A DNA stretch of 64,000 nt from Metopolophium dirhodum. Its lineage: Eukaryota; Arthropoda; Insecta; Hemiptera; Aphididae. Position numbers and translations under genes: made by a program. The stretch is from contig NC_083564.1 of NCBI RefSeq assembly GCF_019925205.1, positions 31,782,447 to 31,846,446 of the forward strand, written 5' to 3'. Below the pieces are notes generated by a model, which worked only from the letters and a program-made list of their open reading frames with translations, had not been told where the DNA came from and made no database searches. This document shows, one piece after another, positions 24,250-37,599 of the stretch; position 1 is the stretch's first letter, and each line of letters begins with the position of its first letter.

Positions 24250-24285
24250 TATATAAGACATAATTGACTACACTCAGATTCAATT
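24250..24285 (+). promoter_or_regulatory. TATA box and initiator of the cuticle-type gene
   Basis: TATATAAG lies at 24250-24257. About 25-30 bp downstream is CTCAGATT, an arthropod-like initiator. The first ATG (24411) follows about 130 bp later. The spacing fits a regulated, TATA-driven insect cuticle gene. Confidence 0.6.
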
Positions 24286-24410
24286 CAACACTATCTTCAG
24301 ACTGAAATACCATATATCAACAACCAGTAACCGCACAAACCTACAGCAACGTGTCAGATAATACAATAATTTTGTTCGGTTTACTCTGATCACTATATCA
24401 CCATAATATC

Positions 24411-26230
24411 ATGCAGCATTCTAAGGTAAGTTGCACCTATGCTACATAATATATTATATACATGGTGATTCATCAAGCATGCCCAATAGTCAGTGCTAAC
24501 CCCCTTTTTTCAGTTATGCAGTTATCCATTTTTAATTTTTAAATATACTTTAATATTAAGGCTAGTTTTCAAATGCTTGAGATTTTCATATTACTTAAGC
24601 ACCTAACCTACCTGTGAGGATACAAGCTTCTGTTTTTCAAATGAGAATCCATATTTTCTACGATAAATTATTTAGTCGATATTTTTTCTAAAAATGTGTA
24701 CGTACCTATTAAAAATTTAATTTTGAACGAGTAGTTTATGAGTTATTTAACTTCATGTATGTATTAAGATTTAAGGATAATATATGTTTAGAACATATTG
24801 GGCTATAATGATTTGAACATTTTTGTAACTATAATATGAATCTATCAAATAATAAATTTGTAACAATTGGTACTTATAATAAATATTAGATCCAATATTA
24901 CATTCTTTTTATATTTTTTAAATCCACTTTTAAGGACTATTAGTCTGTTTGTTAGTATTATTAACTGTTACAAAAATATAAATACTAAATACACAAAATT
25001 GAAAATATGAAAATTACCTAAACCAAAAACATTATTTATTTCAATATTGTACGTATAGTTTTTCTCACTGAATATTCTCAAAACATGCACATTGTGATAT
25101 ATTATTATCGAAATAAAATTATTTTATATTGCCCTAAAATAAATAGCATAAAACCAATAACTCTCGCAGAGCTCAGTTTAAAAAATCCAATGAAACACAT
25201 ATTATACCTTTAGTGGAATGTTTCAAGTTTCTACGATTAATATTTTTTAAATTACCTACTATTAAAGAGCTACCAAAATAAAATCATCATTTACATTTTT
25301 ACGTTTGAATATACTTACTTATAAGTTATAAGACTATACCAGCTATAACTACTTTCGTTAAAATTTGAACTTCAAACTATTCATACTTTCATAGTTTCAT
25401 ACCTTCATACCTATTATAAGATGATGTTTAAGTTATCTGAAAATGTGTATTATGACTTATGATCAGCTGCAGTCTCCCTCAAAATAAAAAATAAAATACA
25501 GTCGAACACTATAGAGATTAGGCACACTTACAAGTAGGTACAATTAAAAAAAGTTAAAAATAAATTTTTTGTGCTTTAGGTGTTGAGCCTGCAGCGTTTC
25601 GTGATCGCGGCGGCGGTGGCGTTAATAATAATGTCATCGGTGGCGGCGGACGAGCCGGTCGCCGAACCTTCGCTTTACTCGGCGGCATACTTACCACCGA
25701 AACCTGTGGTCGTAGTCGGCGACCCGCTACACTACAGCAGTCCGTACGATGGTGCCGTGGCCAGCACGTCGACGAGCGTGTTCCGGACACCCGGCCACCC
25801 GGGACAAGTGTCCACAGTCCACAAAACCGTCGAGACGCCGTACTCGTCCGCGCACAAGGCGGACGTACGATACACCAACGACGTGCAATTGCCGTATCAT
25901 CACTACCCAGCCGCTGTCCCGTACGGCTACGGCCCGGCCGCAGTCCCATACGGTCATGCTGCGGCTGTCCCGTACGGCCATGGACCGGCCGCAGTCCCGT
26001 ATGGCTACGGTCATGCTGTGGCTGTCCCGTACAATCATGGACCGGTCGCGGTCCCGTACGGCCATGGACCGGCCGCCGTCCCGTACGGCTATGGTCATGC
26101 TGCGGCTGTCCCGTACAATCATGGACCGGTCACTGTTCCGTACGGCCACGGCCCAACCGCCAGTGGATATTCAGTCTCACACGCCAGTTTCTCCGGACCG
26201 CACGGAACCCACTACTCGTACAGACGGTGA
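24411..26230 (+). CDS. Secreted cuticle-type protein with AVPYG repeats (two exons, 221 aa)
   Basis: Exons: 24411-24425 (MQHSK, donor GTAAGT) and 25580-26230 (acceptor GTGCTTTAG, stop TGA), joined in phase 0. The first exon encodes only the start of the signal peptide, the usual layout of insect cuticular protein genes. Residues 1-28 form a signal peptide with the core FVIAAAVALIIMSSVAA. The middle part is Ser/Thr/Val-rich. From about residue 115 the chain is built of AVPYG-H or AVPYGYG units, more than ten times, then a Ser/His/Tyr-rich tail. A/V-P-Y-rich repeats suggest a structural extracellular matrix or cuticle protein. No Rebers-Riddiford chitin-binding consensus was seen. Exon 2 is strikingly GC-rich compared with its surroundings. 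Confidence 0.8.
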
Positions 26231-26993
26231 TTTGGATGATTCATATAGGTAAATAGCGCGTGCAGCGAATGTACCTACAAACATAATATGATAATAATTG
26301 TATCGTTGTTATTTTTATTATTTACGCAAATTATTTATTGTATTTAATGTGACAAAAAATTATATAATAGGTATATTTAAAAAATAATATTTTAAGATTT
26401 GAAGTTGAAAAACAAACGTCCAGCGATTTGACGATGAACAACAATATATATGTATAATATATCGGAAGTTTACAAATAAACGAAGTTACCTTATTACCTA
26501 CTCTTCTATTTATTATTTGATAAAATTTGATTGCATATACAACAAGTTTGCCATACTGTATACAAATTACACACACACACTTTTAACCACTGTAAAATCT
26601 GTAAATTTGATTTGCTTAGAATCAAAAACAGGTAGTCATTTTAGAAAATATTATTTGGCTGCATGATGACGAAATGATCAATGATAAAATCGATCTTGAT
26701 TCACCCAATGGACTCATAAATTGATTTACAGAAAATATTATAGACATTGGCACACCGCTGTAAGTCATAACTTTGGCGTCTTATAAGTTATAGGTATCTG
26801 GTATAGGCATATTAGGCGTATATAGACATCATTTTATAGTCTTTAATAGGTATTTTATAGTAGCCGGTTTTCTCGCTGACTGCTACCTATTCGCTAAAAC
26901 CTATATGTGTTAAGTAAATTATCTATAACCCAATAATATAGAAATCGGAAAACAATTAGAAGGTATGAAAATAAAAATAATGTGCGTAGCGTA
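26231..26993. other. 3' flank of the cuticle-type gene
   Basis: AT-rich. A candidate polyadenylation signal AATAAA lies near 26475 (ACAAATAAACG). No gene was seen before the transposon at 26994. Confidence 0.4.
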
Positions 26994-28103
26994 CAAGAGC
27001 GTCCGCAGGGATTTGTCAAGGGGAGGGCAAAATATTTTCCTTTTTACATTTTTTGTCTCACTATCCTATTAGTTATAAAGTATATTTGTTACATGTTTTC
27101 TTTCATATACACAAGGAATGTAAAAATATTTATGAATTATACGTAGATAGTTAATTAAAACTTAACCTTAAAGCATTAATTATAATTAATTGATATGTCA
27201 TTTTAAATAATTAAATACATTTTTTTTATAAATAAAATGTTACCGTTGACTTTATAAAACTTAATATTTCTAGCTTATTCAGTCATTAATACCACAAACT
27301 TGAAAAGTTTAAATTATTGTAGGTATGCCATCTATAAACATTTAATTTTATATACCAAAAAAGTAAAAACTTGGTTGACACTGCAGTATTGCACTTAGTC
27401 CCACCACTACATCTCATAATCTATAAAAACAACGTTCTTAGTTCTGACGTTTATAATTGAGTGTAATAAAATTCACTCTTTAAAAAAAAAAAAAAATGTT
27501 TTTATTTTTAATTTAAAAAAAGGTAATTTTGCGATATTTTATACTACGATAATGATTGAGGTTGGGATTACGATGCACTTTGTATTGTTTTCCAAATCTA
27601 GCGACGTGATACTCGTTTTATAACATACTTACATTGCATTTTTTGACGATTTAAAATTTTAAGGATATTTTTGGATTTAATAATTTTTAGGGCACTTTAA
27701 AGTTTTTTTGAAATTTAAATTTAAAATTTAAAATTTTGCACATGTTTTTACATGAATTTTATAAAATATATATGATCTCAAGTTTAAACCCATAGGTACA
27801 GGAAAAAAGTAGTTAATTTTCAGATTAAATAAGTAGTCCAAATGATAAGTTCTGACTGTAAAACTTTTATACAATCATTGAAAAGTTTAAAATGTATATT
27901 ATAATTATTAATTTATACCGAATTTTAAAATTTATATCTTTCATACAAAAATAAAAATATTTTAGTGCACTATTTAGAATTGTTATGGCATTTTTAAGTT
28001 TTTTTAGAACATTAAAATCATCAATAATAATTAAGATAATCAACCCAGAAAAAGCCAGGGGGGAACTGCCCCTACTTTCCCCCCTCCCCTTTGGACGCCC
28101 TTG
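26994..28103. mobile_element. hAT-type non-autonomous element, 1.1 kb, perfect target duplication
   Basis: The left end is CAAGAGCGTCCGCAGGG. The right end in reverse complement is CAAGGGCGTCCAAAGGGG. The exact 8-bp direct repeat GTAGCGTA flanks it at 26986-26993 and 28104-28111. The interior is AT-rich with no long open frame. The ends differ from the CAG-type elements elsewhere in the window, so this is a separate family, but the 8-bp duplication fits the hAT superfamily. Confidence 0.75.
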
Positions 28104-28479
28104 GTAGCGTAGTCACGTAGGTACTCGAGGATTTAAATGTCTCATTAATTTGAATAGGTATCATAATTAGAAGGGTACGGAAAAATATTTTTTGAAAAAA
28201 AGAGGGATTCCGTTGTCAAGTACTGTGAGTCTAGGTATTTTATAGACTTTTCAGCCATAATGAAATAAACCATAGCACGCTACTCGATATTTTTGCTCTA
28301 CCAGAAAAATCTACGAATTATAAATATATTTTTGTTAATAAGTAACCATGCCAACGAAAACATTTCGAAAAATTAGTCAGAAACAATAAAAAAACGTGTA
28401 TCCGACCCAAAAACATATTTATTTTAAAATAAAATTCACCAATATATAATATTATATAGGTAAACCGTAAATTATAGTT

Positions 28480-28518
<39 letters not shown>

Positions 28519-29237
28519 TACTACATACATGTGTATATACCTAAGTACAAGTGCATAACAATATTCGCATTTCTATAGCAAATATTGACGTAATGCAGGG
28601 AAACTGGTGTTCGGGCACTCACACAACGTCACATATGGATAGGTATCCTATCTGTAATTTATACGTTATAAACTCATAAATTTATCAGTATGTACACATG
28701 ATAACGAAACAATGTTGATTTAAGATTAAGACAATAGTATAATAATTTATAACCTAACAGGTATCGAAACAGTCAAATACTCAAATGACTTGTAATTTTA
28801 ATATGTTTACAAAACACGCACACATATAGGTTATACATATATACATATATTATATACCTAATGTAATATTATAAATAATCGAAAGCACTTATAAAATGTA
28901 AGTGTGTTGCGTGTAAGTTTGTAACTGTATAAAGAATTTTATCTCGAAATTAAGATATTAGATAGGTAACATACTAGGCATAACAATAATTTGGGTGGAT
29001 ATAGTAATAATATATTATTGGGTCACTTATATGAATAATTGTGTACCTAGCTTACATATTATAATACCTACGCCACACTTATATACCAGTTACCAGTTAT
29101 AATACAAATATGCTATAGTTATAAGAACAATATGCTAGTGGTAACCTATTGTGACCTTATTATATAATAAATTAGCAAGAATTTAGTATTTCCTATAATT
29201 AATTATAAATAATATATATTTATTTTTAATAAATACA
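28104..29237. other. Gene-free spacer upstream of the sulfotransferase gene
   Basis: Holds a TA-dinucleotide microsatellite at 28484-28512 and many short TAATA runs. No coding potential. The promoter of the gene at 29238 should lie near the right edge, but no clear TATA box stands out from the AT-rich background. Confidence 0.45.
28484..28512. repeat. (TA)n microsatellite
   Basis: About 14 uninterrupted TA units. Confidence 0.9.
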
Positions 29238-31236
29238 ATGCGGTTTATAAAAATAAAATATGGTTTTGCCTATATTGTTATTTTACTGACGTTAATAACA
29301 TTTTTAATAAGTTTTAATTTCATTTCAACAGGATTTGAACATAGGTATGTATATAAATTATATAAACTATAAATACTTAACTCCATATATAAATCATGAT
29401 AACACATTAAGTACATATAACAAAACATTAACACATAATATAATATAATATATTATGTTTTTTAAAAACTTTTATTGTTCTTATGTCCTGTCAACTAGGG
29501 CCATTAGCATCGCTTTGCTTTTAGGAAAAATTTGATATTTAGCTTTTTATATAACCTTTGTAGATCATAATTTTTTAATTTCTCATACGCTCCATATTTT
29601 GGTTTTGAACAGGACCGTGAGGCGTGAAACTGGCCGTTAAACTTTTATTGCGAAGGGAGTTTATATTATTAATAAACTTAACAGTTTTAAAAAACGTACT
29701 AATGAGTACCTCTACCTGGCTACTTATAATGGCTAATAGCGATTATGCCTATTATTTCAAAAACATTACCTATCATTTCCAAATGCTGTTCTGAGGCTTT
29801 AAAACTTACTTAAATAATAAGTTAAATAGATAGTTGATGAAAAAAGGTATAGCATTCAGTTCTTAAAATATTTACGATAGGTACCTCAATTCTATTAATA
29901 TTGTCGATATAGGTATGACATTTTTGAAACACAAAAATATATTTTTTTCCTTTAGATGTTAGGTGCATAAAAAAATAATAATAGTTACCTACCAGCTACC
30001 TATCTATATAATTGAAGCTTTTTTTTAGTCTAATATTTAATGTAACACTATATTAGTTTAATATTTTAATAATAATTTTCCAAAATAATAAGTACTAACA
30101 AAATATACTGTAAATTGGACAATACAAATATTAGTTAATATTTTCCTAGAATATGTATATTAAAAAATTATTTAAAAACTGTTACAAGTTTTTTCAGGAC
30201 AATCATTGAATCAAAGTCACCACAATCTGCAACGGTCACAGAGAAGAAACGTATATTTTTTATGAAAACACATAAATGTGCTAGCTCTACTGTTCAAAAT
30301 ATACTGATGCGTTTTGGTCATATAAAAAACCTTGATTTTTTGTTACCAAATATGAATAATTACATAGGAAATCCTATACATTTTAACAAAAGTATGATAA
30401 GTAACAATTATTCCACTGAGGATAGCAAGTTTGACATGTTTGTCCATCACACCAGATATTCCCAAGAAATAAAATCTGTGATGAGACCTGGTACAATTTA
30501 CGTCACTATTCTTCGGGAACCCACAGCATTGTTTCAGTCATTATACTCGTTTTACCATTTTGATAAAAAATATAAATGCAATTTAACTCAGTTTATCTCA
30601 GATAGACTTTCGAACAAATCGCCTGCAAATCAAATAAAACGTTACAGTAACAAATTAGGAATAAATCAAATGAATTGGGACTTGGGAATGGATACAGATG
30701 ATTTTGAAAACACTGATAAGATAAATAGACATATAAATATGATCGAGAGAGATTTTGACTTTGTAATGATATTTGAATATTTAGACGCATCTCTTGTTTT
30801 GTTTGCACATTTCATGCGATGGCCATTAGAGCAAATGGCTTACTTACCACTCAACACCAGAAATAATACATACAAACAAATATTATCAAATGATGATATA
30901 AATCGGTTAATACAAGTCAATATGGCAGATAATATATTATACACACGGTTTATACAAAAATTTAAAAAAATGATAAATGAATATGGAATAGAAAAGCTAA
31001 AAAAAGGAATTAAAAGTTTAATGGCCATAAATCAAGAAATCTTAGAAATGTGTGTACAATCAGTGGCAAATAAAGGTTATGCTAGAACTACATCATACAA
31101 ATTAAAAGCAAATACAAAAACAGTGTGCAAGTATATTGCAATGAATGAATTGAAATACACATCACATCTAAGGGAAATACAATATGAGAGACAAACGAAA
31201 TATAAAGCACTGGATAAATTAATGAATAATAATTAA
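29238..31236 (+). CDS. Galactose-3-O-sulfotransferase-like Golgi enzyme (two exons, 381 aa)
   Basis: Exons: 29238-29344 (donor GTATGT) and 30198-31236 (acceptor TTTTTTCAG), joined through a split Arg codon. It is predicted to transfer sulfate from PAPS to galactose-type sugars on glycolipids or glycans in the Golgi lumen. Residues about 9-31 form one membrane anchor after a short basic N-terminus (MRFIKIKYG), so type II topology. The 5'-phosphosulfate-binding motif is FMKTHKCASSTVQNILMRFG at 57-76, close to the KTHKTASST form of animal Gal3STs. The 3'-phosphate-binding region is ILREPTALFQSLYSFY at 140-155. Length fits the family (about 400). Which Gal3ST substrate it uses cannot be told. Tail to tail with PRPF3, with 147 bp between stop codons. 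Confidence 0.88.
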
Positions 31237-31383
31237 ATATTATAAAATATATTATCATATAAATTAAAAAAAAACATTGTTGAATTACAAAAATATCTTT
31301 TTTTTTATAAATAAGATAAATACATATTTTAACCGAGTGTAAAAACTCACAAATTATTGAATGCATTTATTCTTACATTAATT

Positions 31384-34300
31384 TTAATCCATTATCAAAT
31401 CACTATAAGCTAGATCCCAATAATGTTCCACTCCATGTTTTTTTAATTGTTCACGAGCCAACTTTTCAGAAGCACATACTTTGAACTTTATTTCTCCAAA
31501 ATTACGTTGCTTCGACATACCCTGAAACAAAATCACAAAATACAAAAGTGATCAGACATTATGTAATACTATTTTTGAAAGTACATAATTATACATTTAA
31601 ATTACAATACAAATTGTGAGTAAACTAATATTCATCAATACAAATATTATTCATTTACTTACAGCATAGAATTTAGTTTTCCCTAATGAAGATAATTTTT
31701 AAAAAAAAATTCATATTATGTCTTACGTTATAAAATAATCCAATGAAAAAATAGTTAACATTTAATTCTATTAAGCTTAATAATAGTTGAATCATGAAAT
31801 TGTATAATTGTATATTTATAGTTTTAAATAGTTGTGTAATTATAAAGTTATTACATTTTATTCAATACAAGTTTGTATTTACTATTTTAAAAATAATTAA
31901 ATTTGTATAATATATAAGTTTAAGTGATTAAATAATTAACTAAAATCTACGAACAAACAAATGCAAAAATATATTTGTCCAGCAATATTTGATAATACAA
32001 TATTTTTTTTATTACCTCCCATACTAAAGAACATTTATTGTTTGATTTTGGTTCTGATTCATCTTTAGTTTTAATAACATCATCTTCCCATTTCATTCTA
32101 TGTAACATCAATCTAAACATATATATATATATATATATATTGTTTATTAATTTGTGAATATACTATCATTGATATAATTTAACAATTAAATAAATAATTT
32201 AGTTACCTTTTATACTTTTTTTGTTGTTTAGGTCCCCCTTCGACAATAACAACATTACAATCCTTACACAAAATCACACAACCAGTCATAAATAGTTGTT
32301 TGCTATTGGTTTCTATTTTATATTTTTTCGATGGATTACCTAAGTCTTTTATTCTAAAATACATACACATACATTTAATTTACTTACATTTATTCAAATA
32401 ACTAATACTAATATCAAGTTTACCTATATATAGCAATGTTAACACCTAATGTAGTATCTTCCTGCAACTTTCTCATTTTTTTATCACGTCTTTGTTCTGG
32501 ATTTAACCGACGTGATGCATTAGCTTCTTCGTGAGCTTTTTGACGTTTTGCCATTTGTGCCCTTACATGAGATTCCATTTTAGTTGGATCTTGAACTGCT
32601 TCTGTCCCCAATACTCTCATCAAGTTTGAAATACGAAGCTAATAATTAAAATTAAACGTATTAAGAGAAAAATAATACAGGGAATATGCTATATAGTTTA
32701 TGATTTAAATACCTTAGGTTCAGCTGGAGGTTCTAAACCAAGTCTAATTTTTTCTTGTTCTTCTTTCCATGTTTCACGACGGTTTTGACGACGTAGCTTC
32801 TTTCTTTCTTTTTTTGTTAAGAACACTGGCATAAACACAGGTTTTAATGGATCAGCTGAAAATAATTTATGATTTATTTAATTATTTATTTATTAAAAAA
32901 TGTTGTAATTGTAGTGATCAATGAAAGAAGACATTAAAAATGTAAACTTTTTTAATCTTTTATTATTTATGACTTATGATTTATGTTAAAACTAAAGTAA
33001 ATTATTTTGAATTGAATTAATGCAATTTAAGTTGAAAAATTTTTATATTAACTAAGTATTTAGTTTTTAATTAAAATAAAGATAATTATAATATTTATAA
33101 ATATGATTTAGATTGAAGACAATATAAATAATAAAAAAGTACTTAAAATGTAAAAATCGACATTTTATATGTCTCAAAAAAGTAACTGCATTTGGTAAAG
33201 CATTGGCAGCTTGGACTTAAAATACTTTTTTTACATAGAAAATGATATACTCATGTAAAGTATTCCCTAGACATTACAAATTTTTAAAAATAACATCAAC
33301 AACGCATTGTCTTGGGAAGCTCTTTTGATATGTACCGTAATTACAAAGAAAAGTATTGTAATCAATTGATAATTTAAAACAAAATATGAAAAATGATATT
33401 AATTGATAAAAAAAGAATGCAAAAAAAAATGTTTACCTATTTACATAAAAATTAAATGAAACAAATTTTTATACAAGATTTATTTTTCTATCTTTATCCA
33501 AAACAAAAATTAATTTGCCTCTTAATCCAAATCCTATTTATAAATAGGCCGAAACCCAAAATATTTTGGGGTAACCTTGGATGGAGCCCTCACTTACAAG
33601 GATCACCTGATAAAGACTGCTGAAAAAATGATAACAAGGAATAATATCATTAAAAAACTGGCAAACTCAGAATGGGGAGCAGATATTAATCGTCATTTGG
33701 GGGGGGGGATCGGGGAATTTGCCTCAGTCTAGTATTTACATCAACCTAAAGTCGGCATATTTACCACACGCCCCCCCCACCCTTTTTAACCTCTATGGCA
33801 CTATGCTGTAAGAATCTGAATGAAAAAAATGTTGTCGGAAAAGCAGTGAAAAATTACCCGTCTAATAAAAATTGAAATTACGCCACTGCCTTACCCTAAC
33901 CTAACCCTCAGGATATTAACAGTAGCACTTACACAATCAGTAGCTGACTATTGCTCACCAGTATCGTGTTAAGTGCCACACAAATAATGACACAACTCAA
34001 CTTTCCTATGAGAATAAATCAACACTGGAGCAGTTAAATCTACTCCCACGGAATGGCGCCTGAACTTGGTAACTTAAGTCCACCCTATTTACATTGATGC
34101 AACTCACTAGTACGAGAGTGAACCAAGTGCTTTTTGAACAGGGTGTTCCCAATACATTACAATATAAATACTGGCCCTAACTTAAGACTAAAATCTAGAA
34201 AACCTACTTGGAGGCTTGCCCAAAAATTAATATCAGAAAAATTCAACGTAAACAAGGAATGGAAAAACAGAAATCTTGATAAACTCAACCTAATTGATAA

Positions 34301-36328
34301 CCCAAAGGAAGGAGAACTGGGCTCTAACCTCCAGAGAAGGATATATTGACACTTTACAGGCCACAGAAGGACAGGATACATGCATATGTACCACAAATGA
34401 GGACAGACCCTCACCAGAGTGTGACTGTGAACACGAAAAACAAACTGCTACACACATCACTGATGAATGTAATATTCAGCAATTACAAGAAGGAATGAAA
34501 GAACTACACATAGCCACAATAGATACAGATGACTGAAATCCTTCGACACACCCATTACTTATATAATATATTATAAACTATAATTTATATTTATTTTACT
34601 TATTTACTTATTTTATATAATGTTAAATTGTGATTGTTATATTATAGCCATATAAAAAAATAACAATAATTTATAAATATTATAATATATCAAGTTTTAA
34701 ACTTAAATTTAAATTCAGTAATATATTTTTATTTTATAGTCTTACTTGGTGGTCTCATTTGCAATGGATGTTCCACTAAGTGTGATATATTACTTCTCTT
34801 AAATTGAACTTCGCCGGCCTCATTTAAATAACTACAATTTGAGAAATTTTATTTATAGTTTAACAGTTAAGTAACAATATATTTACAATTACAAACTTAC
34901 GATGCTCCATCTAAAATAACACTATCCCACCATTCAAAATCAGGACAATGTTCAGTTAATTGTTCTTCTTTGGGCACTAACAATGCCATTTTTGTTACAG
35001 ATGAAATGCCAGTTTTACGAGCAATTTGTGAAATTTCATTTTGTAATTTTTCTAACTGGGCCTACATTACAAAATATTATTAATACATATAGATACTAAG
35101 TACTAACATAAAATATAACTAATTGATATGAACGTATGGATTAAATATGTGATGATCGGTATGAATATTTTAAAATACCTTCATTCGTAGACGATCAGCA
35201 ATTTGTTGAAATTTACCAGGTTCATGAAATTTTAATGATCGCTTTGTACGGATATTTGTTTTTAATGTCAATCGTGGATCAAAAAACTTTAATTCAGAAG
35301 AATCGTCATTAGATTTTTCACTGAATGTTTGTTTAAATTCTTCTCGTTTTTTCGCTCTGATATTAGCTTTTAATGTGGGTATAACTTGAGTTAACTGAAC
35401 TTCTTTACCAGTAATATCAATCGTACGTCCTTCACTATCAAGAATTAGAGGAGTTGGTTTTTCAGCAGATGAACTCATAGTTTTGGGTACACTTGGAACT
35501 GTCTTAATAAGACCGGTGGCTAACTTTTTTTGTATTTGAGCCTATATAATCCAAAAGATATAATATTAATATGTATTATAATTTATAAACAAAATTATAA
35601 TCCAGACATAATATTTTATAAGCAAACTAACCTGCAACTGAGCAATTTTTGCTTGTTTCTCAAAATCAGTTGTTATTTGTGGTTTTTTATCTTTGCCATT
35701 AGTATTTTTTTGAACACCAGATGACGGTATGGACAGTGCTTTTTTCCGTTCTTCGATCATTTTTTGAGCATTTAACATCATGTCTTTAATCTGTTAAAAA
35801 CAAAAATAATATTGAACACAATCTGAATAAAAAAAATAGGTGCGTACCTGTCCCATGGAAAGTGCTTCTTCTTTGACCACAGTTGTATCATCTTCTTTTT
35901 TACGTTTGATATTATTTTCATCATACTCAGTTTTAATACTACGCTTTGTAGTTGCAGGCACAGTATTGACCTTCATAGTCATTCCTTTAGCCAAGTCGAA
36001 AGCCTTGTCAGTTAAGGATAATGCTTTACCCGGATCCAACAGCGAAGACCGAAGTTTGTCTATGAGAAGGTAAGACAAAATTAGGTATTGTCTTTATGAA
36101 TGAATTAATAAATTAGGTAGTAAATAATTTGGTAGTTGGTAGTTAGTGTACATTTAATTTAATTTTAAAGTATTTACCTGCGGTTTTATACTTGTCGTAA
36201 CCAGACGACAAGCAGTGCATTAATGTAGTCACCAGAGACGGTTCTCTGAATCCAAGAAATTTAGACACAGTTTTCTCCAAATACGGCTTGATGTCCTCAA
36301 CTTCTTTTCTACTGATTGACAATGCCAT
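31384..36328 (-). CDS. PRPF3: U4/U6 small nuclear ribonucleoprotein Prp3 (11 exons, 623 aa)
   Basis: Exons: 36328-36178, 36059-35848, 35790-35632, 35541-35179, 35061-34901, 34831-34746, 32855-32713, 32638-32424, 32353-32207, 32112-32016, 31521-31384. These total 1872 nt, all phases consistent. The protein is a core component of the U4/U6 di-snRNP and tri-snRNP. The N-terminus ([19 protein letters not shown]) is a PWI-like nucleic-acid-binding domain. A charged linker follows. The central PRP3 domain includes [16 protein letters not shown] and [20 protein letters not shown]. The C-terminal ferredoxin-like domain has [20 protein letters not shown] and ends [15 protein letters not shown]. It is somewhat shorter than the human protein (683), mainly in the linker. 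Intron 6 holds a dead LINE fragment. Confidence 0.95.
33545..34535 (+). mobile_element. Decayed LINE fragment (3' end of a non-LTR retrotransposon)
   Basis: Translation in shifting frames gives [19 protein letters not shown] and then [10 protein letters not shown], typical of the region after the reverse transcriptase in jockey-like LINEs. It finishes with a Cys/His cluster, [19 protein letters not shown], just before the stop at 34534. Several stops and frameshifts interrupt it. A G-rich insert from about 33698 to 33888 ends in AATTACGCCACTG and looks like a small nested element. It lies inside PRPF3 intron 6 on the opposite strand to the gene. The copy cannot be functional. Confidence 0.7.
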
Positions 36329-36939
36329 GTTTTTTTTGTTAAAATATTATCGTACCTATGGTGCCCTAGTAAAATAGATGAAAAATAACCGATTACCGGC
36401 GAATAACAAAGAATAATGAAAACGAAATACTGAATAACGTAAACGTTTGTAAACGTTAGACTAGGACCTAACTCAAACCTACGGTCGGATACTTGGATAA
36501 CAGAATGTCAGTATCACCGTGAAGAGATAAAACAATAACATGGCAAATAACTCACTTATTAGGCCATGAGTTTACGGAAAGATGAAAAATCGGATCACTA
36601 CCTTTTGTTCCTTTAAAGAAAGATGTACTAAAGTCTATTTGTACGAATTGAATTAATAATAAATATATTAATACATCTATCGTTTATGGGGTCTATAGTC
36701 TATGATTTATATCCAAAATGTATACTGTATTTGGTTTTATGTATAGGTCCATTTTTTTTCCATAAATATTTTTCAGACGCTTATATTTTAAACCAAATAA
36801 TATTTGTACCGGTGACCAATATAATATTATTATATTGTTCCAAAATATATTTGTGCCACTAACCAATACTTCCAATATTTGTTTGTTCTAAAAGTTCTAA
36901 TGCTCATCGTTCCAAACTATATGCTAAAAGCTAATATTA
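36329..36939. promoter_or_regulatory. Upstream region of PRPF3
   Basis: Immediately above the PRPF3 start. AT-rich with no obvious TATA box. Its right part grades into repeat sequence before the Rpt-A copy at 36940. No gene was recognised. Confidence 0.35.
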
Positions 36940-37430
36940 TAAACAAACAGTGAACATTTCATGTATCTACGGCTATTTGTTTTAGAGTTATACTAAATTA
37001 CCAAAAACCAAAATCAATTTAGTCGAAAACCGATTTTGCTTAGAAATTCCCGTTTTCCCTTAATTTTTATTTTGTTTTTCCCGGCGCATTTGAAAACTAC
37101 TGAGTATTTTTCATTTTTGACTCCTTTGAGTACCATTGAACAAGATACTGTAGTTAGTAGGTTTACTTAGTAGTTTTACTGCCCCCAAACAGTCAGTGCG
37201 GATCCAGGGGTTGATTTTTTTTTTTTTTTTGGTAGGGGGCATACTACAAAAAGTTCCAAAATTGGATAAACACAGTGTATAACAAAGGAAAACCACGGCA
37301 AATGCCCCTTCCCCCCATTAATCCGCCACTGTAAACAGCAGTGAAAGGCAAAAAAAAATTTAAAAAAAAATACATCATCGTAAAATCAATACATTCATTG
37401 CTCCGCAGCCTTCGGCTCAGAATCTAAAAT
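36940..37430 (+). repeat. Rpt-A copy, 3' part
   Basis: Begins near ACATTTCATGTATCTACGGC and continues through the AAAACCGATTTTGC and CCCGTTTTCCCTTAATTTTT blocks. It ends at about 37430 with the Rpt-A 3' terminus CAGAATCTAAAA. The stretch after about 37180 is split by a small hAT-type MITE (37194-37331). Confidence 0.65.
37194..37331. mobile_element. hAT-type MITE, 138 bp, nested in Rpt-A
   Basis: Ends CAGTGCGGATCC on the left and, in reverse complement, CAGTGGCGGATTAATGG on the right. The flanks CAAACAGT and TAAACAGC match at 6 of 8 positions, the mismatches being C/T changes. The interior holds a long T run and no coding sequence. Confidence 0.6.
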
Positions 37431-37599
37431 TGAACAACTGATGGAGTTTAACCACAGAATAGATTCATATAGCAACAGGTAGTCAATGTCCAAAAAATAT
37501 ATATAAAAAGATCTCCAACTTCCAAGATTTAATTTGTTATGAAAAATAGAAAGAGGACTTGGGAGCCCGCAGTCAAATGTTTTTTAAAAAACAAATAAA

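Noticed and set aside
25554..26252. Three overlapping long frames antisense or out of frame to the cuticle-type exon
   Set aside because: GC-rich repeats keep all frames open. Only the frame 25580-26230 has the signal peptide and the splice match.
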